A DNA stretch of 64,000 nucleotides from Anaeromyces robustus. Lineage: Eukaryota > Neocallimastigomycota > Neocallimastigomycetes > Neocallimastigales > Neocallimastigaceae. The notes beneath the pieces are model-generated. The model was not told the origin of the DNA, did not search any database, and saw nothing but the letters and a program-made list of their open reading frames with translations. Location of the stretch: contig MCFG01000177.1 in assembly GCA_002104895.1 (NCBI GenBank), forward strand, positions 1 through 64,000, in the 5' to 3' direction. The stretch's first letter is position 1. The number at the start of each line of letters is the position of its first letter. A program made the position numbers and the translations under genes. This document shows, in pieces, positions 49,981 to 63,339 of this stretch.

Positions 49981-52307
49981 GAAATTTAATTTCTTTTTTT
50001 TTTATGTAATAATTATAATATATATATAAAAGGTATGACATATTATGATTTATTATCAGTTATACAAGCATTAAAACGATTGGATAATGCTGATAAAGGT
50101 TTATTTGGTAAATATAATTCAGAAAGAGTGAATAAAAGTTTAAATATTAAATCCATTTGGGAAGAAAATAATAGTTGGATAGCAGAAACTTCAAGAATAT
50201 ATACTAGTTCTCATCAATTTCAACTGTAAATAATAATATTATAAATAATATATATATATATATTTATTCTATTCTATTTTATTTTATATATTTTATTTTA
50301 TTTTATTTTATTTTATTATATGAATTATGTATTAAAGTTTTATTTTATTTAATAAATAAATAATTATTATATATTTTATATATATATATATAAATTACAC
50401 TTTTATATTCTTATCTTTTATCTTTATCATCTTTATTATTATTAACTATTATAAATAATAATATAAAGTTCAAATTTGAAAAAAGACCAACAAAGTTTAA
50501 CTGATTATATAAAAGATGTTAAACGTTTTAATGATATTTTAGAAAAGGAAAATCAAAAATTAGTAAATGATTGGAAATCCATCATTTTAAATGATGAAGT
50601 TTTAAATAAAAATATTAAAATAAATAATAATTCCATTAATATACTATCAAAGGATGATTATCTTTCTTATTATCATCAATATCTTGAGAATATTTTAAAA
50701 GAAATAATAGAAAAAATTCAAACTAATGAAATAAAAGAAGGAATTCAATATTATAAAGCAACTGAATATTTAACTTCAAAAGTAAAATAAAAAAATGGAA
50801 TAATATATTTATATATTTTTTTATTAGTATATTATAATATATATATATATATATCTTATATCTATATATATACATTTTTTAATATTTATATTTTAAACAT
50901 TATTTCATAATGGATAATATTTAATAATTATTAATTGTTATCTAATTATTTATTATATATATATTTTTATTTTATTTTATTTTATTATTATTTTCTTTTT
51001 TTTGTTGTATAAATTATTATATTATATTGATAAAACACACACACACATATATATATATATATAAATAAAAGGAAAACATTGAAGATACAGATGATAATGA
51101 TAATTATGATACCAACTCTTTAATTCATTTAGAATATTTAATTAAAAAAGGAAATACTTCTATCGATGATTATAAATCTTTCTTTAATATATCTAAAGTT
51201 CAAGAAAATATTATAGACTCATTCTCTAATAATAAAACTATATTTTATAATAATGAAATAAGGAATCAAATTTTTACCGAAATACAACAAGTAAATATTA
51301 AAAAATATTAAAACTATATTATATATAAATAAGTTAATTATAAATAAATAAATAAATGAATAAATAAAGAAAAAAAAAATAAATAAAATTATTATTATTA
51401 ATATTAATATTATTATTAATTTTTTTAATCATTTATGTATGTATTTATATATTTATTTAGTTATACTGTTTTATATCACAAAGATATCAAGAATTAAATA
51501 ATTACTCTACCAATTTAATTGCTTCTTATATTTTACAACATTCACCTTCAATTATTAGAAAACAAAGTTCAAAATCATTACTTGCATTAATTAATCATTT
51601 AAAAGATATTGTTAATCAATTTGAACTTTTTAATGAAACTTGGTTAAAAGCTTATTCTAAAGGGTAATTTATTATAAATATTAAATTACATTTTATTTTA
51701 TTTGATTACTATTTTTTTTTATTTTATTTTTATTTTTATTTTTATTTTTATTTATTTATTTATTTATTAATTAATTTAATACTTATTTTTATTCTTTTTT
51801 CATAAAATTAAATAAATATACATATATATATACATTGTAAAATAATTATGACAATAATAATTACAATAATAATAGATATCAAAATGATATATTGGATAAA
51901 TTAAATAGTAATATTACACAGATTCATTATCAAGAAGAAAAAATTCAAAAAAATAAAGAAAGATTAATTGAATTACAAAATAAATTAAATAAAAAAATTG
52001 AACAAGTAAAAACTGTTCAAGTTTATACTGATGATTTGAAATCAAATGTAAGTTTTATATATAATATATATATATAATATAAATATTTTTCAAATATATT
52101 TATAAATTCTATATTATTAGAAATTTTATTTTAATAATCATATTATTTTACTATTATTATTATTATTATTATTATTAAAATTTTTTTTTATATTTTATAT
52201 TATATTTTATATTATATTTTATATAATATATATATTGAAATTATTAGTTGGAAAAGTCTTTATCAAAAATGTTAAAGAAAGCAGTTACTATAAAAGATTA
52301 TAAATAA
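49694..52307 (+). CDS. Coiled-coil protein of unknown function, 450 residues, seven exons
   Basis: Exons 49694-49886, 50033-50225, 50469-50781, 51072-51290, 51461-51663, 51876-52047 and 52248-52307. They sum to 1353 nt (450 residues plus stop), and every phase closes with GT/AG borders. I do not recognise the family. The N-terminus is acidic and helical (EDEIIDYLVTKNYIKENW). Several helical segments follow, with two clear heptad-rich coiled coils: one around LKKDQQSLTDYIKDVKRF in exon 3, and one in exon 6 around QEEKIQKNKERLIELQNKL. It ends LEKSLSKMLKKAVTIKDYK. There is no signal peptide, membrane segment or enzyme motif. The overall shape (alpha-helical, ~450 residues, C-terminal coiled coil) would fit a subunit of a cytoskeletal, centrosomal or kinetochore complex, but that is only inference. 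It is convergent with CDK1. Confidence 0.85.
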
Positions 52308-52592
52308 TAAATAAATAAAAATGAAATATATATATAATTATGTAAAAAAATAAAATAAAAAAAAAAAAACAAATAAAAAAGCAAATAAATAAAATGTAAA
52401 AAATAAATCTTTAGAAGGTTAAATAATATTAATGATAATTAATTATAAAAAAAAAATAGTAGTATAAAATGTTTATTTTTTTTTTTTTTTTTTTTTTTTC
52501 TTTTCTTTTAGAAAAGTTATGAGATGGTATTTTTTAAGAATATATATATATAGTGATTTAAAATGAAATATTTATTTCTTTTTTTATCATAT

Positions 52593-52625
<33 letters not shown>

Positions 52626-52957
52626 ATTGTTATAAAATAAGGAATAAAAAATGAATAAATGAATATATAAAAAATAACAATAGAAAAAAAAAAAGAAAAT
52701 GAAAAAGATAAAGAATATATATATTTTTTTAAAAATTATTAAAATATTGGTATATTTTTATTAAATTGAATTTTTTTTTTTAAATTAGGATATTTTTTTT
52801 TTAAGTTATTTATCTACTAATTAATATCATTATTATTAGTATATAGAGATAATGTATTTAATATGACATTTTAATAATATTTTTTTTTTTTTAATATTGT
52901 TAATGAAAATAATCAATAATATTAAAAAAATACATTAATTATTATTTTTAAAAATAT

Positions 52958-53000
<43 letters not shown>

Positions 53001-53253
53001 ATATGTATATATACATTTACTTATTATTATTATTATTATTATTATTATTTAATTATTTTTTGTTTTTCATTATTGTGAATTAGATTATTTATAAATATTA
53101 AATCGTCATTATTTTTTTTTTTAAAGAAAAAATATAAAAAAAAAATATGAAAAAGTTTTCAATTTGATTAATTCTTTTATGAGTAGATTAAATATTTTCC
53201 AGTCATTATTTATTATTATTATTATTTATTTTGTTCTTTTTTTTATTTAATGG
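52308..53253. other. Convergent 3' intergenic region
   Basis: It lies between the 3' ends of the coiled-coil gene (+) and CDK1 (-). It contains poly-T tracts (including a run of about 35 near 52961-52995) and AT dinucleotides. No gene seen. Confidence 0.55.
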
Positions 53254-55722
<2,469 letters not shown>

Positions 55723-56459
55723 TTCATTTTTAACATTTAATTTTAATTTTAAAATTTTGTAAATTCAAAATTAAAATGTTTCATTTGTAAAAAAAATAAT
55801 TATAAAAAAAGAGAAATTAAATTTTAGCATTGAACATGAATTTAAAATAAATTTTTAAAGTAATTTAAAATATATTTTCTTCTTATTATTTAAAATAGAA
55901 TATATTTCAATAATTTCAATTATTTTAAAGTCATTTTTAGATTCAATTTTATAAGCAATTTATACATCATATAAAATATTGTATTGTTGTAACAATATAG
56001 ATATATACTTCATTTTATTAATATTTAGGCCCGAATGATAAACCAAATTATAATTTTTTGAAAAAAAAAAAAAAAAAAAAAAAAAAAATAGAAAAAAAAA
56101 ATTAATTTATTATTTAATTAATATTATGATGTGAAAATTATAGAAATAATGTTTAATTAATTATTTTTATTTAATATTTTTTAATATTATGAAATACGTA
56201 TAATACATATAAAGTTCTATAAAAAATATATATTAAACCACATAAAATTATTGCATATTGATATAAATTTTTAATTTATGACAGTTTAAACATTAATAAT
56301 TAATATATTTTATATAAAATAATCTATAAAATTATAAATAATTAATTTGTTAGATTAATATATAAAAAAATTTTTTTTTTAATGATAAGCGTAAATTATA
56401 ATTTTAACCAATCATTATGTAAGATAAAGACTCAAAAAATATTTAATAATTTAATAAGT
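55723..56459. other. Flank between CDK1 and the U4 array
   Basis: Holds the CDK1 promoter (minus strand) and the left edge of the array. No gene seen. A palindrome TATTGTT-GT-AACAATA is near 55982, and poly-A occurs at about 56060-56100. Sequence related to the U4 repeat begins only a few bases before the TATA box at 56470. Confidence 0.5.
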
Positions 56460-56469
56460 TTTAAAAAAG

Positions 56470-56477
56470 TATAAATA
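56470..56477 (+). promoter_or_regulatory. TATA box of U4 copy 1 (and equivalents in all copies)
   Basis: TATAAATA lies 34 bp before the proposed RNA start. Equivalents start at 57427, 58890, 59833, 60813, 61770, 62627 and 63303, at distances of 34-41 bp. The spread comes from a T tract of variable length. In copy 1 this box is the only promoter element shared with the others. U4 is normally made by RNA polymerase II. The box fits that but does not prove it. Confidence 0.75.
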
Positions 56478-56503
56478 TCTAAAAATTTCAACAGCCAAGT
56501 TAA

Positions 56504-56655
56504 GTCTTTAACCTTGCACTGGAGCATATCCATACCTGTGAAGTAATAACTGAGGCTGGATTATTGCTGATTGAAAACTTTTAACCAATCACCGCGAGAC
56601 GACTACCCTTTGAGGAGTCGGCTTCGCAATTTTTGGAGCGACCTCTGGTCGATAA
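56504..56655 (+). ncRNA. U4 spliceosomal snRNA, copy 1
   Basis: U4 pairs with U6 in the U4/U6 di-snRNP and keeps U6 inactive until spliceosome activation. In 5' to 3' order I see the stem II strand (CCTTGCACTGG); the kink-turn stem-loop that binds Snu13/15.5K (CC-UGU-GA-AGU, loop, ACU-GA-GG); the stem I strand (ATTATTGCTGATTG); the typical GAAAACTTTTAACCAAT linker; a central stem-loop closed by GCGA and TTCGC; the Sm site AATTTTTGG (56628-56636); and a 3' hairpin CGACC-TCT-GGTCG. The ~152-nt length suits U4. The 5' end is placed by analogy and may be some bases off. This copy has GTCTTT instead of ATCTTT at its start and a different upstream region. Confidence 0.93.
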
Positions 56656-57462
56656 TTATAATATTTAATTTAAAAATTTCTATTAATTAAATAATAATAT
56701 TAATTTATTATTAATATTAGATTTTGTTGATTTATACATTTATATATTTATTTTTTTATATAAACATATTTTTTTACTAATTAATATGTATGTATATGAG
56801 ATAAATATAAAAAAATTTATTAGTATTAATTTTCATTTACAATATTGGAATATTATTAATATTTGGTAGTAATATATTATAACTTGTGGATGAACTATTA
56901 AAAGGCATATAAGTAATTATTACAATATTTAAAAAAAAATGTGTAACATAAAATTCAATATATATTTTACTACAACTAATTAATATTTAATTATTTATAA
57001 TATAAATTGCAAATTATACTACAAATATTATATTAACTAGTGTGAAGTTTCTCATAATAAAAAAAAAATGTTAAATAATACACTAAATAAAGCATAAATA
57101 ATAATTTTTTAAATTTTTTTAATTGTTTTAAATATTATATAATAATATAATTCAATGATTCAGTTTAAAATACTTCTTATAAAATAAAATTTTAGTATAT
57201 AATATAAATTAGTTACAATATATATTACTGTAATAATTATTCCAGTAATTTAAAAATAATAAGTATTATGAATAATTATAAATATTTATACCAATTAGAG
57301 AATATCAAATATCATTTAATATATATTATTTATTATTTAATAATTAAATTATTAAAATTATATCAATTGTAGAATTTTAAGCTAAACCATCGAATTATTT
57401 CAAAATTTTGAAAAAAAAATAAAAAGTATAAATATCTCAAGATTTCTCTTTATTTTTTTAAA
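56656..57462. other. Spacer between U4 copies 1 and 2
   Basis: Array spacer with no other gene. Its last ~250 bp hold the conserved promoter-side block, including an ATTACTG...CAGTAAT inverted repeat (57224-57249) and the R-oriented 70-bp segment. Confidence 0.7.
57339..57411 (-). promoter_or_regulatory. Invertible promoter segment, orientation R (copy 2)
   Basis: A ~70-bp segment between TTTAATAAT and TTTTGAAAA. It reads as the reverse complement of the equivalent segment upstream of copies 3, 4, 6 and 7. The core here is CAATTGTAGAATTTTAAGC, then TAAACCATCGAATTATT. Orientation R is also found before copies 5 (60730-60802) and 8 (63219-63291). Confidence 0.85.
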
Positions 57463-57616
57463 ATCTTTAACCTTGCACTGGAGCATATCCACACCTGTGA
57501 AGTAATAACTGAGGCTGGATTATTGCTGATTGAAAACTTTTAACCAATCATCGCGAGAAGACAAACTCTTTGAGGGAGTCGGCTTCGCAATTTTTGGAAC
57601 GACCTCTGGTCGATAA
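57463..57616 (+). ncRNA. U4 spliceosomal snRNA, copy 2
   Basis: All U4 elements are present. Differences from the common form: CACACC instead of CATACC at the kink-turn base, ATCGCGAG for ACCGCGAG, and GAAGACAAAC for GACGACAAAC in the central stem. The last weakens one central-stem pair. Sm site and 3' hairpin intact. Confidence 0.9.
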
Positions 57617-58924
57617 TTATAATATTTAATTTAAAAATTTTTTTTAATTAAATAATAATATTTAATTAAATTTATTTTTATTTATTAGTTTCTTTTGATT
57701 TATATATTTATACGGTAATTTTTTTTCATATAAAAATATTTTTTATAATATATATGAGATAAAATAGAAAAGAATTATAATATTAATATTAATTTTTATT
57801 TACAAAATTGGAATGTTATTAACTTTTGGTATTATTATAATGGATATTAGAATATAAATCGAAAATTATACTACAAATATTATATAACTAATATATTTTG
57901 TAATAGAGTAAAAATAAAGTAATAAATAATAATTTTTTAAATTTTTTAATTGTAAATTTGATACTATATAATAATATAGTTCAATGATTCAGTTTAAAAT
58001 ACTTCAACTGAAATTGATATATATTTAGTTTATATTTATTAAATTAATTGAATAATAATATTCAATTAATTTATTTTTATTTATTAGTTTCTGTTGATTT
58101 ATATGTTTATAGATTTTTTTTTTTATTTAATTTATTTGTTTATTTATACGTTTATTTTTGTATATATAAACATACTTTTAATTAATTTATGTATATATAT
58201 ATGAGATAAAGAAAATTATAATATTACTATTAGTTTTTATTTATAATGTTAGAATGGTATTACTATCTTTTGATATTAAAAAAATATAAATTGAAGATGA
58301 ACTAAAATGTTAAATAGATAGTTTTACAATATTTTAATAAAATCAATTTTAATAAAATAAATTTTAATAAAATGAATCATATATTAAAATATATTGTGTA
58401 ACATAAAGTTCAATATATCTTTTTTACTACTAATTAATACTTATTTAATATTTGTCGTATAATTTTCAATTATATTCTGAGTGAAGAACAATTTGTCTTT
58501 TATAAAAAAATATAGAGTTAAAATAATACATTAAATAAATTAATAAATAATAATTTTATGAGTTTTTTTTAATTGTTATAAATTCAATACTATTATATAA
58601 TAATATAGGTTTCAATGGTTCAGTTTAAAATACTTTTTATATAATAAAATTTTAGTATATAATATAAATTAGTTACAATATATATTACTTTAATGATTAT
58701 TCCAGTAATTTAAAAATAATAAGTATTATGAATAATTATAAATATTTATACCAATTAGAGAATTTCAAATATTATTTTAATATATGTTATTTATTATTTA
58801 ATAATAAAATAATTCGATGGTTTAGTTTAAAATTCTGCAATTGGTATAATTTTAATAATTTAATAATTTTGAAAAAAAAAAAAAAAAAGTATAAATATCT
58901 CAAGATTTCTCTTTATTTTTTAAA
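57617..58924. other. Double spacer between U4 copies 2 and 3 with a gene-less unit
   Basis: The spacer blocks run normally to TCAGTTTAAAATACTTC at about 57990-58010. They then jump within some 45 bp to the block that normally follows the gene (AATATTCAATTAATTTATTT near 58068). The promoter region, TATA box and snRNA of one unit are therefore absent. A full second spacer leads to copy 3. Confidence 0.8.
58801..58871 (+). promoter_or_regulatory. Invertible promoter segment, orientation F (copy 3)
   Basis: Same ~70-bp segment in the opposite orientation: AATTCGATGGTTTAG...AATTGGTATAATTTTAAT. Orientation F also precedes copies 4 (59747-59817), 6 (61681-61754) and 7 (62541-62609). Confidence 0.85.
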
Positions 58925-59078
58925 ATCTTTAACCTTGCACTGGAGTATATCCATACCTGTGAAGTAATAACTGAGGCTGGATTATTGCTGATTGAAAACT
59001 TTTTACCAATCACCGCGAGACGACAAACTCTTTGAGGGAGTCGGCTTCGCAATTTTTGGAACGACCTCTGGTCGATAA
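58925..59078 (+). ncRNA. U4 spliceosomal snRNA, copy 3
   Basis: All U4 elements are intact; it has GAGTATATCC where most copies have GAGCATATCC. The kink turn, stem I strand, central stem (GACGACAAACTC...GAGGGAGTCGG), Sm site and 3' hairpin match the common form. It is a good candidate for a functional copy. A protein frame predicted over its promoter and 5' part is a shadow. Confidence 0.93.
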
Positions 59079-59871
59079 TTATAATAATTAATTTAAAAAT
59101 TTTTTGTTAATTAAATAATAATGTTCAATTAATTCATTTTTATTTAATTTATTTATTTATTTATACGTTAATACGTTTATTTTTTTTATATAAAAATACT
59201 TTTTATAGTATATATGAGATAAAATAGAAAAGAATTATAATATTAATATTAATTTTTATTTCAATATTGGAATATTATTAATATTTGGTAGAAAAAAATT
59301 ATAAATGTGGATGAACAAATAGGTAATTATTACAAATTTTAATAAAAATATACTGTGTAACATGAAATTCAATATATATTTTATTAAAACTAATTAATAC
59401 TTATATAATATTTGTAGTATAATTTTCAATTATATTCTGAGTAAAGAACAATTAGTTTCTTATAAAAAATATATAGAGTTAAAATAATACACTAAATAAA
59501 GTATAAATAATAATTTTATGAGTTTTTTTTTTTTTAATTATTGTACATTCGATATTATATAATGGTTCAGTTTAAAATACTTCTTATATAATAAAATTTT
59601 AGTTTATAATATAAATTAGTTACAATATGTATTATTGTAATAATTATTCTAGTAATTTAAAAATAATAAGTATTATGAATAATTATAAATATTTATACCA
59701 ATTAGAGAATATCAAATATCATTTAATATATATTATTTATTATTTAATAATGAAATAATTCGATGGTTTAGTTTAAAATTCTACAATTGGTATAATTTTA
59801 ATAATTTAATAATTTTAAAAAAAAAAAAAAAGTATAAATATCTCAAGATTTCTCATTTTTTTTTTTTTAAA

Positions 59872-60025
59872 ATCTTTAACCTTGCATTGGAGCATATCCA
59901 TACCTGTGAAGTAATAACTGAGGCTGGATTATTGCTGATTGAAAACTTTTAACCAATCACCGCGAGACGACAAACTCTTTGAGGGAGTCGGCTTCGCAAT
60001 TTTTGGAACGACCTCTGGTCGATAA
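59872..60025 (+). ncRNA. U4 spliceosomal snRNA, copy 4
   Basis: Complete. It carries GCATTGG instead of GCACTGG in the U6-pairing stem II strand, shared only with copy 7. That turns a likely C-G pair with U6 into U-G. All else matches the common form. Upstream segment in orientation F. Confidence 0.92.
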
Positions 60026-60847
60026 TCATAATATTTAATTTAAAAATTTTTTTGAAAGTAGTAATGATAAATTTATTCGTTTTTGTTTATTAGTATTTGT
60101 TGATTTATATGTTTATAGATTTATTTTTTATATATAAACATATTTTTTACTAATTAATAGGTATGTATAAGAGATAAGTATAAAAAAAATTATAATATTA
60201 GTGTTAATTTTTATTTACAAAATTGGAATATTATTAATATTTGGTAGTAATTTATTATAACTTGTGGATGAACTATTAAAAGGCATATAGGTAGTTATTA
60301 CTATATTTTAATAAAAATATTTGTGTAACAAAAAATTCAATATATATTTTATTACAACTAATTAATACTTTATTATATATATTATAATATAAATTGAAAA
60401 TTATACTACAAATATTATATTAACTAGAGTGAAGTTTCTCATGAAAAAAAAAAAAATAATAATGTTAAAATAAAGCATAAATAATAAATGTATAAATTTT
60501 TTTTTTTAATTGTTGTAAATTCGATATTATATAATAATATAATTCAATGATTCAGTTTAAAATACTTCTTATAAAATAAAATTTTAGTATATAATATAAA
60601 TTAGTTACAATATGTACTACTGTAATAATTATTCTAGTAATTTAAAAATAATAAGTATTATGAATAATTATAAATATTATACCAATTAGAGAATTTCAAA
60701 TATCATTTTAATATATATTATTTATTATTTAATAATTAAATTATTAAAATTATACCAATTGTAGAATTTTAAGCTAAACCATCGAATTAATTCAAAATTT
60801 TGAAAAAAAAAGTATAAATATCTCAAGATTTCTCTTTATTTTTTAAA
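60026..60847. other. Spacer between U4 copies 4 and 5
   Basis: Standard array spacer, close to the spacer before copy 2. It ends with the R-oriented promoter segment (60730-60802) and TATA box. No other gene. Confidence 0.7.
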
Positions 60848-61002
60848 ATCTTTAACCTTGCACTGGAGTATATCCACACCTGTGAAGTAATAACTGAGGC
60901 TGGATTATTGCTGATTGAAAACTTTTTACCAATCACCGCGAGACGACTAAACCCTTTGAGGGAGTCGGCTTCGCAATTTTTGGAACGACCTCTGGTCGAT
61001 AA
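60848..61002 (+). ncRNA. U4 spliceosomal snRNA, copy 5
   Basis: Complete. It shares CACACC with copy 2 and GAGTATATCC with copy 3. Central loop GACTAAACCCTTTGAGGGAGTC. All functional parts intact. Upstream segment in orientation R, as in copies 2 and 8. Confidence 0.93.
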
Positions 61003-61804
61003 TTATAATAATTAATTTAAAAATTTTTTGTTAATTAAATAATAATGTTCAATTAATTCATTTTTATTTAATTTATTTATTTATTTATACGTTTATACGT
61101 TTATTTTTTTTATATAAAAATACTTTTTATAGTATATATGAGATAAAATAGAAAAGAATTATAATATTAATATTAATTTTTATTTCAATATTGGAATATT
61201 ATTAATATTTGGTAGAAAAAAATTATAAATGTGGATGAACAAATAGGTAATTATTACAAAATTTAATAAAAATATACTGTGTAACATGAAATTCAATATA
61301 TATTTTATTAAAACTAATTAATACTTATATAATATTTGTCGTATAATTTTCAATTATACTCTGAGTGAAGAACAATTTGTCTTTTATAAAAAAAATAGAG
61401 TTAAAATAATACATTAAATAAATTAATAAATAATAATTTTATGAGTTTTTTTTAATTGTTATAAATTCAATACTATTATATAATAATATAGGTTTCAATG
61501 GTTCAGTTTAAAAATTTTCTTATATAATAAAATTTTAGTATATAATATAAATTAGTTACAATATATATTACTTTAATGATTATTCCAGTAATTTAAAAAT
61601 AATAAGTATTATGAATAATTATAAATATTTATACCAATTAGAGAATTTCAAATATCATTTTAATATATATTATTTATTATTTAATTATAAAATAATTCGA
61701 TGGTTTAGTTTAAAATTCTGCAATTGGTATAATTTTAATAATTTAATAATTTTGAAAAAAAAAAAAAAGTATAAATATCTCAAGATTTCTCATTTTTTTT
61801 TTAA
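61003..61804. other. Spacer between U4 copies 5 and 6
   Basis: Its first half is nearly identical to the spacers after copies 3 and 6. Its second half (61320-61800) is nearly identical to the promoter region of copy 3. The open frame at 61611-61847 is the repeat shadow also seen at 58728. Confidence 0.7.
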
Positions 61805-61958
61805 ATCTTTAACCTTGCACTGGAGCATATCCATACCTGTGAAGTAATAACTGATGCTGGATTATTGCTGATTGAAAACTTTTAACCAATCACCGCGAGA
61901 CGACAAACTCTTTGAGGGAGTCGGCTTCGCAATTTTTGGAACGACCTCTGGTCGATAA
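61805..61958 (+). ncRNA. U4 spliceosomal snRNA, copy 6
   Basis: Complete in length, but the kink-turn 3' strand reads ACTGATGC instead of ACTGAGGC. This G-to-T change removes a C-G pair next to the sheared G-A pairs of the Snu13/15.5K site, so protein binding may be weakened. The other elements match the common form. Confidence 0.9.
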
Positions 61959-62287
61959 TTATAATAATTAATTTAAAAATTTTTTGTTAATTAAATAATA
62001 ATGTTCAATTAATTCATTTTTATTTAATTTATTTATTTATTTATACGTTTATACGTTTATTTTTTTTATATAAAAATACTTTTTATAATATATGAAATAA
62101 AATAGAAAAGAATTATAATATTAATATTAATTTTTAATTACAATATTGGAGTATTATTAATATTTGGTAGTAATTTATTATAACTTGTGGATGAACTATT
62201 TTATATTAACTAGAATGAAGTTTCTCATGAAAAAAAAATAATGTTATAATAATACACTAAATAAAAGTATAAATAATAATTTTAAAA

Positions 62288-62320
<33 letters not shown>

Positions 62321-62667
62321 ATTGTAAATTCGATATTATATAATAATATAATTCAATGATTCAGTTTAAAATACTTCTTATATAATAAAACTTTAGTATT
62401 TAATATAAATTAGTTACCATATATATTACTGTAATAATTATTCTAGTAATTTAAAAATAATAAGTATTATGAATAATTATAAATATTATACCAATTAGAG
62501 AATATCAAATATCATTTAATATATATTATTTATTATTTAATAATGAAATAATTCGATGGTTTAGTTTAAAATTCTACAATTGGTATAATTTTAATAATTT
62601 AATGATTTTTAAAAAAAAAAAAAAAGTATAAATATCTCAAGATTTCTCAATTTTTTTTTTTTTTAAA
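61959..62667. other. Spacer between U4 copies 6 and 7
   Basis: Shortened spacer with an internal loss relative to the spacer after copy 3. It includes a T run of about 28 near 62289-62316, then the F-oriented promoter segment and TATA box. Confidence 0.65.
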
Positions 62668-62817
62668 ATCTTTAACCTTGCATTGGAGCATATCCATACC
62701 TGTGAAGTAATAACTGAGGCTGGATTATTGCTGAAACTTTTTACCAGTCACCGCGAGACGACTAACCCTTTTGAGGAAGTCGGCTTCGCAATTTTTGGAA
62801 CGACCTCTGGTCGATAA
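62668..62817 (+). ncRNA. U4 spliceosomal snRNA, copy 7, likely impaired
   Basis: It carries a 5-nt deletion: TTGCTGAAACTT instead of TTGCTGATTGAAAACTT. This removes half of the strand that forms U4/U6 stem I. It also has CCAGTCACC for CCAATCACC and shares GCATTGG with copy 4. The promoter, kink turn, Sm site and 3' hairpin remain. It is probably unable to pair properly with U6, so a variant or young pseudogene. Confidence 0.88.
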
Positions 62818-63339
62818 TTATAATAATTAATTTAAAAAATTTTTTGTTAATTAAATAATAGTGTTCAATTAGTTCATTTTTATTTAATTGATTTGTTTAT
62901 TTATATATTTATTTATACGTTTATTTTTTATATATAAAAATACTTTTTATTAATTAATGTGTATATATATGAGATAAAATAGAAAAAAATTATAATATTG
63001 GAATATTATATTACCAAATATTATATTAACTAGAGTGAAATTTCTCATGAAAAAAAAAAAAATAAAATTTTAGTATATAATATAAATTAGTTACAATAGG
63101 TATTACTTTAATGATTATTCCAGTAATTTAAAAATAATAAGTATTATGAATAATTATAAATATTTATACCAATTAGAGAATATCAGATATTATTTTAATA
63201 TATATTATTTATTATTTAATAATTAAATTATTAAAATTATACCAATTGTAGAATTTTAAGCTAAACCATCAAATTATTTCATAATTTTGAAAAAAAAAAA
63301 AGTATAAATATCTCAAAATTTCGCATTTTTTTTTTTAAA
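62818..63339. other. Spacer between U4 copies 7 and 8
   Basis: The shortest spacer. It jumps from the post-gene block to the pre-promoter block near 63040-63065, losing the middle part. It ends with the R-oriented promoter segment and TATA box. Confidence 0.65.

Noticed and set aside
58728-58967. 79-codon frame, repeated at 61611-61847
   Set aside because: Covers the U4 promoter and the 5' part of the snRNA; recurs only because the array repeats.
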